Source: Acinetobacter calcoaceticus
GTDB taxonomy: Bacteria; Pseudomonadota; Gammaproteobacteria; Pseudomonadales; Moraxellaceae
DNA length: 64,000 nucleotides
Reading direction: 5' to 3'
NCBI RefSeq assembly: GCF_900520355.1
Contig: NZ_LS999521.1
Span: 186,001-250,000 of the forward strand
Shown: positions 37,573-46,842 of the stretch, one piece after another
Position numbering within the stretch: the stretch's first letter is position 1
Layout of the letters: each line of letters opens with the position of its first letter
Notes under the pieces: generated by a model
Database searches by the model: none
Told to the model about the DNA's origin: nothing
What the model saw: the letters and a program-made list of their open reading frames with translations, nothing else
Program-made: the position numbers and the translations under genes

Positions 37573-37623
37573 GCATAACTCTTATAAAGTAAAACATAGA
37601 AATGTATAGGATGAAGACAGCTA

Positions 37624-38220
37624 ATGCGTGGTGTAAATAAGGTTATTTTGGTTGGTACTTTGGGTCGTGATCCTGAAACAAAAACTTTTCCAAATGGGGG
37701 CTCGTTGACTCAATTTTCAATCGCGACAAGTGAAGCTTGGACCGATAAAACTTCGGGTGAACGTAAAGAACAAACAGAATGGCACCGTATTGTTTTGCAT
37801 AACCGTTTAGGGGAAATTGCTCAGCAGTTTTTACGTAAAGGTTCTAAGGTTTATATTGAAGGTTCATTACGTACGCGTCAGTGGACTGATCAAAATGGCC
37901 AAGAGCGCTATACAACAGAAATTCGTGGCGAACAGATGCAAATGTTAGATGGTCGTCAACAAGGTGAACAAGGTCTCGCTGGCGGTAATGATTTTAATCA
38001 ACCGCGTTTTAACGCACCTCAACAAGGTGGCAATGGTTATCAAAATAATAATAACCAAGGCGGTGGTTATAACCAAAATAGTGGTGGCGGCTATGGCAGT
38101 AACCCAGCTGGTTTTGGTAATGGTGGAAACAGTAACCCACAATCTGGTGGTTTTGCTCCAAAAGCTTCACAACAGCCTGCGTCTGCACCAGCTGATTTAG
38201 ACGACGATTTACCGTTCTGA
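37624..38220 (+). CDS. ssb: Single-stranded DNA-binding protein
   Basis: SSB coats single-stranded DNA during replication, recombination and repair. The 198-residue protein has an OB-fold N-terminus ([20 protein letters not shown]), a low-complexity Gly/Asn/Gln linker (about 120-170) and the acidic tip DDDLPF that recruits partner proteins. It is intact and marks the left boundary of the genomic island that begins right after its stop. Confidence 0.96.
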   Translation: MRGVNKVILVGTLGRDPETKTFPNGGSLTQFSIATSEAWTDKTSGERKEQTEWHRIVLHNRLGEIAQQFLRKGSKVYIEGSLRTRQWTDQNGQERYTTEIRGEQMQMLDGRQQGEQGLAGGNDFNQPRFNAPQQGGNGYQNNNNQGGGYNQNSGGGYGSNPAGFGNGGNSNPQSGGFAPKASQQPASAPADLDDDLPF

Positions 38221-38237
38221 GATACACTAGAGATATA

Positions 38238-38327
38238 GTTTTGTAAATTTTATAAAATTATTCTTTATTAATAGGTAGTTATGAAAGAAATTTACAGATA
38301 CTAGAAATGGTTCTGTAAATTTTTTTA
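38238..38327. repeat. TGTAAATTT repeat cluster at the island's left end
   Basis: GTTTTGTAAATTTTATAA begins near 38238 and GTTCTGTAAATTTTTTTA near 38310; they match at 15 of 18 positions. Between them lies the inverted copy AAATTTACAGA (38288-38298), which forms a perfect 11-base inverted repeat with TCTGTAAATTT (38312-38322), 13 bases apart. The hairpin plus T run could be the ssb terminator. The clustered repeats right before the recombinase genes also fit recombinase binding sites. Confidence 0.5.
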
Positions 38328-38375
38328 CTTCTAATTTATTATATTTAATACTTAGACTTTTTGTTAAATTTAACC

Positions 38376-39602
38376 ATGATGTCTGTTAAAAGATTTGTAA
38401 TGAGTAGTGGTGAGCGATTTGCTGTTCTTTTGGATAGTAATGGTGTTCCTATGACTTACCCAAATTTATATACGATCATTCATTTAAGAAATCGTGGTCA
38501 ATCAATCAATACAATTTCAGCTCTTTTAGAAGATATTAAGTTGCTTTTCCAGTTGTTAGATAATTTAGGAATTGACTTGGAACAAAGGGTAAAAAGTAAA
38601 GATTTTTTGAAATTAAATGAAATCGAAGCTATAGCAAATTTAGCTAGTTTCAGTCGTAGTCGATTAGATGGAATGGCTTCAAATAAAAAAATTATAAATT
38701 TTCCCAAAAGTAATAACAGAGAGCGATCTAGAGCAAAACTGGTTGCTACTCAGGATTATGTGTCCAAACAATTAATATATAGGCGTTTAACTAATTTTGC
38801 TGAATATATTGGATGGTTAGAGACGTATTTTCATTCATCAGCAATAACAAGTACAAAACGTTTCTTAACATCTCGTAGACCTCAAAAATCCATGGATACT
38901 CAGTCTGAATATAAGTCCTTTGATAGTGAGCAATTACATAAAATTTTAAAGGCAGTTGATCCTGATACTCAGAATCGTATTTGGGTTTCAGATTACATTA
39001 CTTATAGAAATGAGCTGATTATCTATTTATTTTTATATCTTGGATGTCGTAAAGGCGAATTATTGAATTTAAAAATTACAGATATAACATCTCATCAAGA
39101 TGGCACTGTATATCTTACTATAAGACGTAATGCTCATGATGGGAGTGATTCTAGATTGTATCAACCATTGGTTAAAACTAGAAGTAGATCAATTGCAGTC
39201 AATCAAAACCTAAAGAAGAAATTAGAAACTTATATTTTAAGTTATAGATCAACCGTGTCGAATGCAGAACTTACGGACTATTTGATCTTATCACACAAAG
39301 GACAGCCACTCTCGATCACTGCTCTAGATAAAATTCTCTCTCAAATTTCGAGAACCGTTTTATTTAATGTACATGCACATGCATTTAGACATACTTGGAA
39401 TGATAAATATTCTGAGAAATCGCAAAATCTAGTGTCATCAGGTAGAACTACTGAATCTCAAGTTGAAAATGATCGTGCTTATCTGATGGGTTGGATACCA
39501 AATTCTCAAAGTGCGAGAAGATATTCTAGACGTGCAGAAAATAAAAGAGCTATAGAAGTTGGTTTAAGTATCCAAGAAAAATTTGAGGATGGAAATGAAT
39601 AA
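38376..39602 (+). CDS. Tyrosine recombinase, first of three
   Basis: A site-specific integrase of 408 residues. The catalytic domain contains the first Arg in LGCRKGELLNLKI, HAHAFRHTWNDK (His and Arg of HxxR), GWIPNSQSARRYSRR with the likely nucleophilic Tyr, and a SAM-like N-terminal region (about 1-130). I take ATG 38376 because it has an acceptable leader; a TTG at 38361 is possible. Its stop overlaps the next recombinase by eight bases. Integrases in such trios act together to move the element. Confidence 0.85.
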   Translation: MMSVKRFVMSSGERFAVLLDSNGVPMTYPNLYTIIHLRNRGQSINTISALLEDIKLLFQLLDNLGIDLEQRVKSKDFLKLNEIEAIANLASFSRSRLDGMASNKKIINFPKSNNRERSRAKLVATQDYVSKQLIYRRLTNFAEYIGWLETYFHSSAITSTKRFLTSRRPQKSMDTQSEYKSFDSEQLHKILKAVDPDTQNRIWVSDYITYRNELIIYLFLYLGCRKGELLNLKITDITSHQDGTVYLTIRRNAHDGSDSRLYQPLVKTRSRSIAVNQNLKKKLETYILSYRSTVSNAELTDYLILSHKGQPLSITALDKILSQISRTVLFNVHAHAFRHTWNDKYSEKSQNLVSSGRTTESQVENDRAYLMGWIPNSQSARRYSRRAENKRAIEVGLSIQEKFEDGNE

Positions 39603-41151
39603 ATCACTTCTAGTCGATAGTTTCGATAAATCAAAAAATACCTTTATCTCATTCAAAGGATATGAATTTCATGTTTTTGATAACAAATGGTTTTTGGATA
39701 TTAATGCAACTTTAAAGTTAAATTATGTAAACTTCTTGAAAGAAGATGTGAAATACGATGTTCTATTAACTCTAAGTAATTTTGCTCAGTATTCTTCAAG
39801 TTCTCATACTGCTAATATGAATAAATATATTGCAAAGTATGTTGAGATTACACAGCAAGATCATTTCTCAGTTGAAGGCCTTTTAAATTATAAAAATTTT
39901 TATTCGTCAAAAAAAGATGAATACAAAGTAGCAATGCTACGAGTTTTTTTGAAAAAACTATATGACTTGGGTTATTCCTCAGTAGATGATGAAATTTACG
40001 ATTTAATGGATTCATGGAGATTAAGTGGCAATGAAAAAGGAGCAGCAGTTCTTTCCCTTGATCCAGATGAAGGCCCATTTAGTCCATTTGAATTTCAAGC
40101 AATTATCACTAGAACCAACGAATATTTAGCAGAAAAAAAGATTTCTTATTATGAGGCTGCTTTAATTCGTATTTTCTGTGCGACTGGTAGACGACCAATC
40201 CAAATTGCTGGATTAAAGGTTAAAGACCTATACATGACTGATAAGTATAATTTTAGTGATAAAAAAGAAGTTCATATACTTAATATCCCAAAAGCTAAAG
40301 TTAGAGGCGCTAGTGGCTTCCGATTTACTTTTAGTGAAGTAGGAATTCGTGAAAGTATTGCGAAAATTTTATTTGAGCATATTCAAATTCTAAAGCAGAG
40401 ACTAACTAAACAGATAAAGCGAGAGTTATCTGAACAGGAGCTTGCAGAGCTACCCCTATTCTATGATTTTGAGAAATTAACTAATCTGGATTGGGGAAAT
40501 CAAAATGAAATTTTAGAAATTTTGACAAATGAAATCATTCATATGCCGACCAATGAATTAACCCAATTATTAAAAGGGGCGGTAAGCAAGCTTGGTATCC
40601 GCTCTAGGGAAACTGGTCAACCAATATACATTAATGCATATCGGTTTCGTTACACGCTTGGAACAAATGCTGCTCGACAGAAAGCAGGCGTAAATGTCAT
40701 TGCAAAGCTGTTAGATCATCATGACACCCAGAATGCACATTGCTATGTACAAAGTGTTCCTGAAATTGCACAGCAAATATCATCCATCATGGATGAGAAC
40801 TTACGCAAATATGCAGATGCTTTTCAAGGAAAAGTTGTTAGTGATGAGACTGAGGCTCACTTACAAGTTAAAGATGCGAATCGAATATCTTGTGTAGAAC
40901 AGGACTGTGATGTTGGCTCATGTGGAACACATCAATATTGTAGAGATCATGCGCCTGTAGCATGTTACCTATGTAGTAAATTTATGCCATGGGCAAAAGC
41001 CCCTCATCAGCTTGTTTTAGAAATGTTAATAAAAGAGCGAGATGATCTAATAACAATGGGTTGTAGCCTTGAGGTTGCTTCCGTGAATGATCGAGCTATT
41101 ATTGCTGTTCAGCAAGTAATTGATGCTTGTCGGGAGTTTAATCATGGATAA
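39595..41151 (+). CDS. Tyrosine recombinase, second of three (GmtY-like)
   Basis: A 518-residue recombinase. The catalytic half holds FCATGRRPIQIAGLK (Arg), AYRFRYTLGTNAARQ, where Tyr replaces the usual His of HxxR, and LLDHHDTQNAHCYVQ with the His and nucleophilic Tyr. The C-terminal 80 residues are cysteine-rich (CVEQDCDVGSCGTHQYC, CYLCSKF), as seen in Tn554-like TnpA/TnpB partners. It overlaps the flanking recombinase genes by eight bases at each end (ATGAATAA, ATGGATAA). From memory the layout fits the Gamma-Mobile-Trio recombinase GmtY; no search was possible. Confidence 0.75.
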   Translation: MNKSLLVDSFDKSKNTFISFKGYEFHVFDNKWFLDINATLKLNYVNFLKEDVKYDVLLTLSNFAQYSSSSHTANMNKYIAKYVEITQQDHFSVEGLLNYKNFYSSKKDEYKVAMLRVFLKKLYDLGYSSVDDEIYDLMDSWRLSGNEKGAAVLSLDPDEGPFSPFEFQAIITRTNEYLAEKKISYYEAALIRIFCATGRRPIQIAGLKVKDLYMTDKYNFSDKKEVHILNIPKAKVRGASGFRFTFSEVGIRESIAKILFEHIQILKQRLTKQIKRELSEQELAELPLFYDFEKLTNLDWGNQNEILEILTNEIIHMPTNELTQLLKGAVSKLGIRSRETGQPIYINAYRFRYTLGTNAARQKAGVNVIAKLLDHHDTQNAHCYVQSVPEIAQQISSIMDENLRKYADAFQGKVVSDETEAHLQVKDANRISCVEQDCDVGSCGTHQYCRDHAPVACYLCSKFMPWAKAPHQLVLEMLIKERDDLITMGCSLEVASVNDRAIIAVQQVIDACREFNHG

Positions 41152-43267
41152 TTTAATATATTTCCCATCTGTTAAAATCCAGTCTCCTTACTCCGAAATT
41201 AAGCGGTTCATTGACTTTGTTAAACAGTTATCAGAGTTAAATGAAGATATTAAATTCTATGAGAATTATTGGAAAGGCGAAGTAAACTTTGTCAAAACAG
41301 GCATCTCATCCAAAGATAGATCACCCGAAAATCTTTTGCACAATTCAATTCTAGAATTTGCCAAGGCGTATGTTAAGTATCAAAGAATTAATCGTAAGTT
41401 AAAAACTCAAGATACGATTCTAGCAATTCGGGCAATAGAACAAATATGTTTATATCGATATGGTGAAGTTGATTTAACTAAATTGATTATTGCTGATTTT
41501 GACTTGGCTGCTGAAAATACAAAGGAAAATTATAAAGCAAGCTCTGCTTACCATGTGGGAAGACACCTAAAGATTCTTTTAGACTTTCTTCGCCAATTAA
41601 AAATAGTTGATTTACCAGAATGGAAAAATCCAATTAAAAAAAGTGCTGATAAGTCAATTGTGCTAGATAAGAAGTCAGAGGAATATCGAGCATCTAAACT
41701 TCCTGATGAGAACGCTATTTTTGCATTAGCAGATATTTTCTCACGAAAAGATTCCGAGTTGTCAGATAGAGATATTTTTGTCACCAGTGCTGTAAGTCTG
41801 CTTCTAGCTGCGCCTGAACGAGCATCAGAGCTGTTTTTTCTAAAATATAATTGTATCCATGAGGAAGAAGTTCAAACGTTTTCTAAGAGCAATTTAGGTC
41901 TTCTAACAGATAGCTCTAATATTGAGAAAGTATTAGGTATTAGGTGGTATGCACAAAAAAATTATGGGTATGATATTAAATATATCCCAAGTGTCATGAT
42001 TCCAACAGTCAAACGAGCCATTCAGCGTTTGATTAAGATGTCAGAAAAGCCAAGACGTTTAGCATATTTAATTGAGACAAGTGATAAATTTCCTAGACAT
42101 GAACTTTGCCCTGATATTGCTGATGATAAGTTACTTAGTTGTGCAGAGGTTTTAAGAGCGATGGGATTTGATGAATCCTTATATTCATCTACTGTACAAG
42201 CACGGGATGCAGCTTTAAGTTTTTTATGCTCTAGGAAAATACCAAGTGAGGATTATGTAGTTAGTTTAGAGGACTTGAATATAATTTTGCGTAATAGATT
42301 ACCGAAGGGCTTTCCTTATGTACCTTTTAAGACTGGTAATGGGGTTCAGGTTAAATGGTCAGAAGCTTTATTTTGTGGTTTTGTAAATCAATTTCATTCT
42401 AATAAATTAACTATATTGTCAGAGTTATGGATGCCGAAGGTTGGTACTTTAGGTGAAGATTTATCTCCAACCAGAAAAAAGCTACGTGGAAAAGATAAGT
42501 TATCAAATGTGCGATCTATTTTTCAGCGGTGGGGACATGGCAATTACAGTATGACAACTCATCAATTTCGGCATTTATTGAATACCATAGCAAATACGAA
42601 TGGAATGGATAACTTATTACTCGCTAAATGGTCAGGACGAGCTGATATGAAGCAAAATCGAGTATATGACCATACCACGGTTGAAAATCGTAATTATGGC
42701 TTAATCCAAATGCAGAAAAATGAGGTCGGTACAGTAAAGACCGATAGTACATTTACATTTCAGATTTCTACACCTCGCACTCTACAGGAGCTAAATACCA
42801 AAACAACATTGTCCATGCACACTACGGAGTTTGGACTTTGTACACATTCATATATTGATGAACCCTGCCTAAAATATAGAAACTGTCTCAACTGTACCGA
42901 ACATGTGTGTATCAAAGGTGATGCAGAAAAGAAAAAGCGGCTTCAAGATCGACTAAAAAAAGAAAAAATCCTATGGGTAAAGGATAAGGAGGCAGTTAGT
43001 AAGAATGTTACTGGTGCAACAGTCTGGTTGGAGATGAGAGAACTAACGATTAAACGTTGTGAAAAGATGATTGCACTATTGGATGATCCAAGCATTCCTT
43101 ATGGTACACCTTTAAGTCTCCCCCCTTCTGAAGATGTCACTCATCTTGATTTAGCGTATCAAAAGGCAGGTCGTAAACGCATCCCCGTTATTGAGAATAC
43201 TCAACGTAGACAGATTGAAAAGCAGCAAGTTTTGCATGACTCTTTGTTGTTGGATTTATGGAGTTAA
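41144..43267 (+). CDS. Tyrosine recombinase, third of three (GmtZ-like)
   Basis: A large, 707-residue recombinase. The N-terminal 200 residues are helical. The catalytic part has LLAAPERASELFFLKY (Arg), MTTHQFRHLLNTIAN (HxxR), AKWSGRADMKQNRVYDH with Trp and Tyr, and a C-terminal cysteine cluster (CTHSYIDEPCLKYRNCLNC). GGGAG lies eight bases ahead of ATG 41144, which overlaps the previous gene. Size, position and cysteine cluster recall Tn554 TnpB and the integrase GmtZ of Gamma-Mobile-Trio islands; the GMT name is inference. Confidence 0.75.
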   Translation: MDNLIYFPSVKIQSPYSEIKRFIDFVKQLSELNEDIKFYENYWKGEVNFVKTGISSKDRSPENLLHNSILEFAKAYVKYQRINRKLKTQDTILAIRAIEQICLYRYGEVDLTKLIIADFDLAAENTKENYKASSAYHVGRHLKILLDFLRQLKIVDLPEWKNPIKKSADKSIVLDKKSEEYRASKLPDENAIFALADIFSRKDSELSDRDIFVTSAVSLLLAAPERASELFFLKYNCIHEEEVQTFSKSNLGLLTDSSNIEKVLGIRWYAQKNYGYDIKYIPSVMIPTVKRAIQRLIKMSEKPRRLAYLIETSDKFPRHELCPDIADDKLLSCAEVLRAMGFDESLYSSTVQARDAALSFLCSRKIPSEDYVVSLEDLNIILRNRLPKGFPYVPFKTGNGVQVKWSEALFCGFVNQFHSNKLTILSELWMPKVGTLGEDLSPTRKKLRGKDKLSNVRSIFQRWGHGNYSMTTHQFRHLLNTIANTNGMDNLLLAKWSGRADMKQNRVYDHTTVENRNYGLIQMQKNEVGTVKTDSTFTFQISTPRTLQELNTKTTLSMHTTEFGLCTHSYIDEPCLKYRNCLNCTEHVCIKGDAEKKKRLQDRLKKEKILWVKDKEAVSKNVTGATVWLEMRELTIKRCEKMIALLDDPSIPYGTPLSLPPSEDVTHLDLAYQKAGRKRIPVIENTQRRQIEKQQVLHDSLLLDLWS

Positions 43268-43268
43268 C

Positions 43269-43688
43269 ATGTCACAACATTTAACGGATCAGAATATTCA
43301 AGATATTGTTGAAATTCTTGATTATTGGCCACCAAATGAAAAGTTAACATGGGAGCGATTATGCAAAGCGATTGAAGTACAACTAGAACTTGTGCCTGCA
43401 CCAACTCGTCAAACCCTACAGAAATTTGCAAGAATTAAGAATGCTTATGATCTAGGGAAAAAATCTCCAACAGCTTTAAAAATATTGAAATCAAAGCAAC
43501 AAAAACTTCCTGCGAGCTTGAAAATTGCTCAAGCTAAAATTGAGGCTTTGGAAGCTAAGAATGCCAGATTGGAAAAAGAAAACGCTATGTTGTTAGAACA
43601 GTTTGTAGTGTGGCAATACAATGCTCATAAGTATGGATTAAGTATTGCTAAATTGAATGAGCCGATGAACAAAAAAAGTTCGGATTGA
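43269..43688 (+). CDS. Small coiled-coil partner of the recombinases (GmtX-like)
   Basis: A 139-residue basic protein beginning one base after the stop of the third recombinase, with TGGAG six bases upstream. The first 80 residues look like a compact helical domain (LDYWPPNEKLTWERLCKAIE). Residues about 85-115 form a heptad coiled coil (KIAQAKIEALEAKNARLEKE). No enzyme motif is visible. A small protein at this place parallels TnpC of Tn554 and GmtX of GMT islands, which assist recombination. That role here is inferred from position. Confidence 0.65.
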   Translation: MSQHLTDQNIQDIVEILDYWPPNEKLTWERLCKAIEVQLELVPAPTRQTLQKFARIKNAYDLGKKSPTALKILKSKQQKLPASLKIAQAKIEALEAKNARLEKENAMLLEQFVVWQYNAHKYGLSIAKLNEPMNKKSSD

Positions 43689-43775
43689 TTTTAAAAAGTA
43701 AATTATTACACCGCTTAAAAGTGGTATCTGAGTCATATCTTACAAAAATTCGATAAATATCATCAACAGCCATAT

Positions 43776-44090
43776 TTATTGCTCTTTTGATTCTTCAAAC
43801 ACACCTTTTGAGTTTAAAAGCATGTGTTTGATCGGTTGACCAGTTAACTGAGCAATATCCAAAAGATCACAAGTCATTTGTTGCCCTAGTTGCTCACGCC
43901 GAGCAGCTTTAACGATTTCCTGCATGTTTTGAAATTCTTCAAAGCTCAGAACAACAGCTTCGGGCGTATTATTCATACAAACAAAAACAGGTTTATGGCT
44001 ATCTTTGATACATTGAACAATTTTGCTCCAAGATTTGCGCACATCAGTCGCAGAAACAATTGCACCGTTTATAAAAGTTAATCTATCCAT
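43776..44090 (-). CDS. Orphan Phd/YefM-type antitoxin
   Basis: A 104-residue protein. The N-terminal half (IVSATDVRKSWSKIVQCIKD, then KPVFVCMNNTPEAVVLSFEE) has the Phd/YefM antitoxin fold pattern of a DNA-binding antitoxin. No toxin gene lies beside it: only 87 bases separate it from the recombinase operon, and upstream there is a gene-free gap. It may be an orphan antitoxin, a regulator or an anti-addiction factor. It is transcribed against the flanking genes. Confidence 0.7.
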   Translation of the reverse strand: MDRLTFINGAIVSATDVRKSWSKIVQCIKDSHKPVFVCMNNTPEAVVLSFEEFQNMQEIVKAARREQLGQQMTCDLLDIAQLTGQPIKHMLLNSKGVFEESKEQ

Positions 44091-44411
44091 ATCTAAGACC
44101 TTATACTTTATTTCAAAGATACTCTAAGCATTAGTGATTTAATTTAATTCTTAGTCACCGACTTGAAACAAGAATGAGCGGTAGGGTGGAACAGGAATCA
44201 GTGGTAGGTTTATGCTTGAATATAAATCTAGGTTTTGGTCATTGTACTGCCTCTAACATATTCAATAATCATTAGAAAATGACCTAAACTTTTTATAGAT
44301 TTATTATCGCAATTTCTTTACATTTTCTATAATGAAAAATGTAATTTTGAATCTTATTCCGAATGTAAAAAAATAAATTTTAAATTGTGCAAATTAAAAA
44401 TAGGGAAATCT
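44091..44411. other. Gap between antitoxin and ATPase genes, with probable IS end remnant
   Basis: About 320 bases. The stretch 44171-44208 contains two similar 15-mers, AGAATGAGCGGTAGG and GGAATCAGTGGTAGG, 23 bases apart. Repeats of the form GAATnAGnGGT are typical of IS21-family ends, so this may be the scar of a lost insertion sequence. The rest is AT-rich and should contain the promoters of the two divergent genes. A 34-codon frame at 44174 lacks coding character. Confidence 0.4.
44171..44208. repeat. Imperfect 15-base direct repeats
   Basis: AGAATGAGCGGTAGG (44171-44185) and GGAATCAGTGGTAGG (44194-44208) agree at 12 of 15 positions with a 23-base period. They resemble the multiple terminal repeats of IS21-family elements, but no transposase remains. 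Confidence 0.55.
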
Positions 44412-46625
44412 ATGCTTACTGGAATTTATATAAATAACGTTGCCACTTACAATGTACCAACACAATTAGACGGTTTAAAGCAGATAAATTTTATATTTGG
44501 GGCAAATGGGTCTGGAAAAACTACAATTGGTAGAGTTATAGATCAATCATCAGGCTACACACATTGTTTACTTCAATGGTTTGGTGAGGAACCAATAAAA
44601 ACTCTCGTCTATAATAAAGATTTTATTGATCGTAATTTCAATCAAGAAAATACCGTTAAAGGAGTTTTTACCCTAGGTGACGATCAAGTTGAGGCAGAAC
44701 GTCAAATTGCTTTATTACGCCCACAAATCGATAAAGCAAAGAATGATATACGTGGGTTAAACATTCAACTTAATGGTGAAGCCAACCAAGGTGGTAAAGT
44801 CGCTGAGAAAGCAGCATTAGACCCTGAAATTCAAGCAAAATGTTGGCAAAAAAAACAAAAGTATGACTCATATTTTCAGGACGCTTTTACTGGATTTAGA
44901 AATAGTGCAGAAAGATTTAAAGATAAAATTCTATTGGAAAAACAAATAAATACATCAATTCTTTTATCATTAGAAGAGTTAAAAGAGAAAGCCTCTACAA
45001 TATTTTCAAGTAACGTCGAAAAATACAATCTTATTTCAGCTTTTAATGCTTCTACACTTGTTGGAGTAGAAGCAAACCCGATTTTACAAAGAATAATTAT
45101 TGGTAATCAAGATGTTAATATCTCTAAGCTCATAGAAACTATAGGTAATAGTGATTGGGTTAAACAGGGCCGTGAACATTTTGAAAAAAGTTACCCCCAA
45201 TGCCCTTTTTGCCAACAAATAACTCCACCAAGTTTTTCTGATGAATTACTTCAATTTTTTAGTGAAACATATGAGCAGGAAGTAGGGATTGTTGAACAAC
45301 TATTTAGGCAATATCTAGACACATCTGAAATAGTATTAAATGCAATTCAATTCATAAGTAGTCAAAATACACCTTTTTTAGAAATAGAGCTTTTTCAAGC
45401 AGAAGCTCAAATACTCAATGAGCGCTTGGAGCGAAACAAGGGCATCTTACAAAGGAAATTGTCAGAACCGAGCCTAAAAGTTTCTCTAGAACCATTAGAA
45501 CCCATTATTAGTAAAATCTTAGATCTGATCCAAGATGCAAATCAAAACATTATGCTACACAATCAAGTTGTCCACAACCTCGCGACTGAAAAGCAGAACC
45601 TTACAAATCAAGTTTGGAAATACATTATAAATGAGTTAGATAGTGACTTAAGTACTTATTTACAAAATAAGGCGAGACTCGAATCCACCATTACTGGAAT
45701 GAACAATAGCTTAATACAAAAAAGAGAAATTTTAGATAATTTAGAAGCCCGACTAAAAGTATTTGAAAAGAAAGCTACGTCAACAATACCGACAGTAAAT
45801 GAAATAAACGATCTTCTCAAATCATTCGGCTTTACTTCATTTTATATAAACCGTGTAGATGAACAAGGCCATTATAGAATTTGCCGAGCAAATGGAGATG
45901 ATGCTAGCCGATCTTTGAGTGAAGGTGAAAAGACATTTATAACTTTCCTCTATTTTTATTCACTTATAAAAGGCTCCCATTCTTCATCAGGAATTACCGA
46001 AAATAGAATTGTAGTCTTTGATGACCCTATTTCTAGTTTAGATAGTGATATTCTCTATATTGTAAGCAGCCTCATAAAGCGTGTATTTGATCATGTTCGC
46101 ACTAAAAATACTTTGATTAAACAAGTTTTTGTTTTGACCCATAACGTTTATTTTCATAAAGAAATTACTTTTAATAACAAACGAAGTCAGAATCAAATCA
46201 TAAGTGATGAAACCTTTTGGATGGTCAAGAAAAATTCTAGCGGATCTACTATTGAAAAATGCTCTGAGAACCCTATTCGTTCAGCCTATGAACTACTCTG
46301 GTCAGATATAAAAACCAATAATCAGTCAAACCTAACTATTCAGAATACATTACGTCGAATTCTTGAAAACTATTTCACAATGTGGGGTGGTATGAAAAAA
46401 GATGAAATTTGTGATCTTTTTGAAGGAAATGAAAAGCTAATTTGTCAGTCGTTATTTGCATGGGTCAATGATGGTTCACATTCAATCCATGATGATCTGT
46501 ATATTAACCACGGGCAACAAACTAATGAATCCTATTTATCTGTTTTTAAAGAGATTTTTCATAGGTCTGGTCAATCAGGTCATTATCAAATGATGACAGG
46601 TAGTTTAACAGATGGTATGTCTTGA
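44412..46625 (+). CDS. RloC/PrrC-like anticodon-nuclease ATPase
   Basis: A 737-residue protein predicted to be a phage-defence anticodon nuclease. It has an ABC-type ATPase head with Walker A (FGANGSGKTTIGRV, about 29-42), a long helical insert with a CPFC zinc-hook-like motif (about 264-267), signature LSEGEK (about 502-507) and Walker B VVFDDPISSLDSD (about 534-546). The C-terminus holds an Arg-x3-Glu (RRILE, about 648-652) and a His (NDGSH, about 690), matching the Arg-Glu-His triad of PrrC and RloC. RloC senses DNA damage and cuts tRNA. The tRNA target here is unknown. ATG 44412 is preferred over TTG 44385. Confidence 0.75.
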   Translation: MLTGIYINNVATYNVPTQLDGLKQINFIFGANGSGKTTIGRVIDQSSGYTHCLLQWFGEEPIKTLVYNKDFIDRNFNQENTVKGVFTLGDDQVEAERQIALLRPQIDKAKNDIRGLNIQLNGEANQGGKVAEKAALDPEIQAKCWQKKQKYDSYFQDAFTGFRNSAERFKDKILLEKQINTSILLSLEELKEKASTIFSSNVEKYNLISAFNASTLVGVEANPILQRIIIGNQDVNISKLIETIGNSDWVKQGREHFEKSYPQCPFCQQITPPSFSDELLQFFSETYEQEVGIVEQLFRQYLDTSEIVLNAIQFISSQNTPFLEIELFQAEAQILNERLERNKGILQRKLSEPSLKVSLEPLEPIISKILDLIQDANQNIMLHNQVVHNLATEKQNLTNQVWKYIINELDSDLSTYLQNKARLESTITGMNNSLIQKREILDNLEARLKVFEKKATSTIPTVNEINDLLKSFGFTSFYINRVDEQGHYRICRANGDDASRSLSEGEKTFITFLYFYSLIKGSHSSSGITENRIVVFDDPISSLDSDILYIVSSLIKRVFDHVRTKNTLIKQVFVLTHNVYFHKEITFNNKRSQNQIISDETFWMVKKNSSGSTIEKCSENPIRSAYELLWSDIKTNNQSNLTIQNTLRRILENYFTMWGGMKKDEICDLFEGNEKLICQSLFAWVNDGSHSIHDDLYINHGQQTNESYLSVFKEIFHRSGQSGHYQMMTGSLTDGMS

Positions 46626-46842
46626 TTAGAAATAGTTTTAGTTTTGAATGCAAAATACTGGATATAGTATTCAACTTATGAAAATGCGATATTCCATTTG
46701 ATGTTTGTGAAAGTGACTTATTTTATATTTTTGTGTTAAATATTAGCCACTTAAATATCATTTTTTCAGATATTTTTATTTTTTAATTAACATTATTCTA
46801 CAATTTGTTAGTATTGATTAAATTTTTATTTTGAGATCTCAT
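46626..46842. other. AT-rich spacer between the two cargo units
   Basis: About 215 bases without a gene. It probably contains the promoter of the helicase operon. A ten-base palindrome TGAGATCTCA lies just before ATG 46843. Confidence 0.4.

Noticed and set aside
37981..38170. Tandem repeats in ssb as a repeat array or CRISPR
   Set aside because: These are the normal Gly/Asn/Gln linker codons of SSB. No spaced direct repeats of CRISPR type occur anywhere in the window.
43191..43268. Longer N-terminus for the small island protein
   Set aside because: The ATG at 43269 has a good ribosome site and begins right after the stop of the third recombinase; the extension overlaps that gene out of frame.
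43776..44411. A complete toxin-antitoxin pair
   Set aside because: Only the Phd-like antitoxin is visible. The gap upstream has just a 34-codon frame without coding character.
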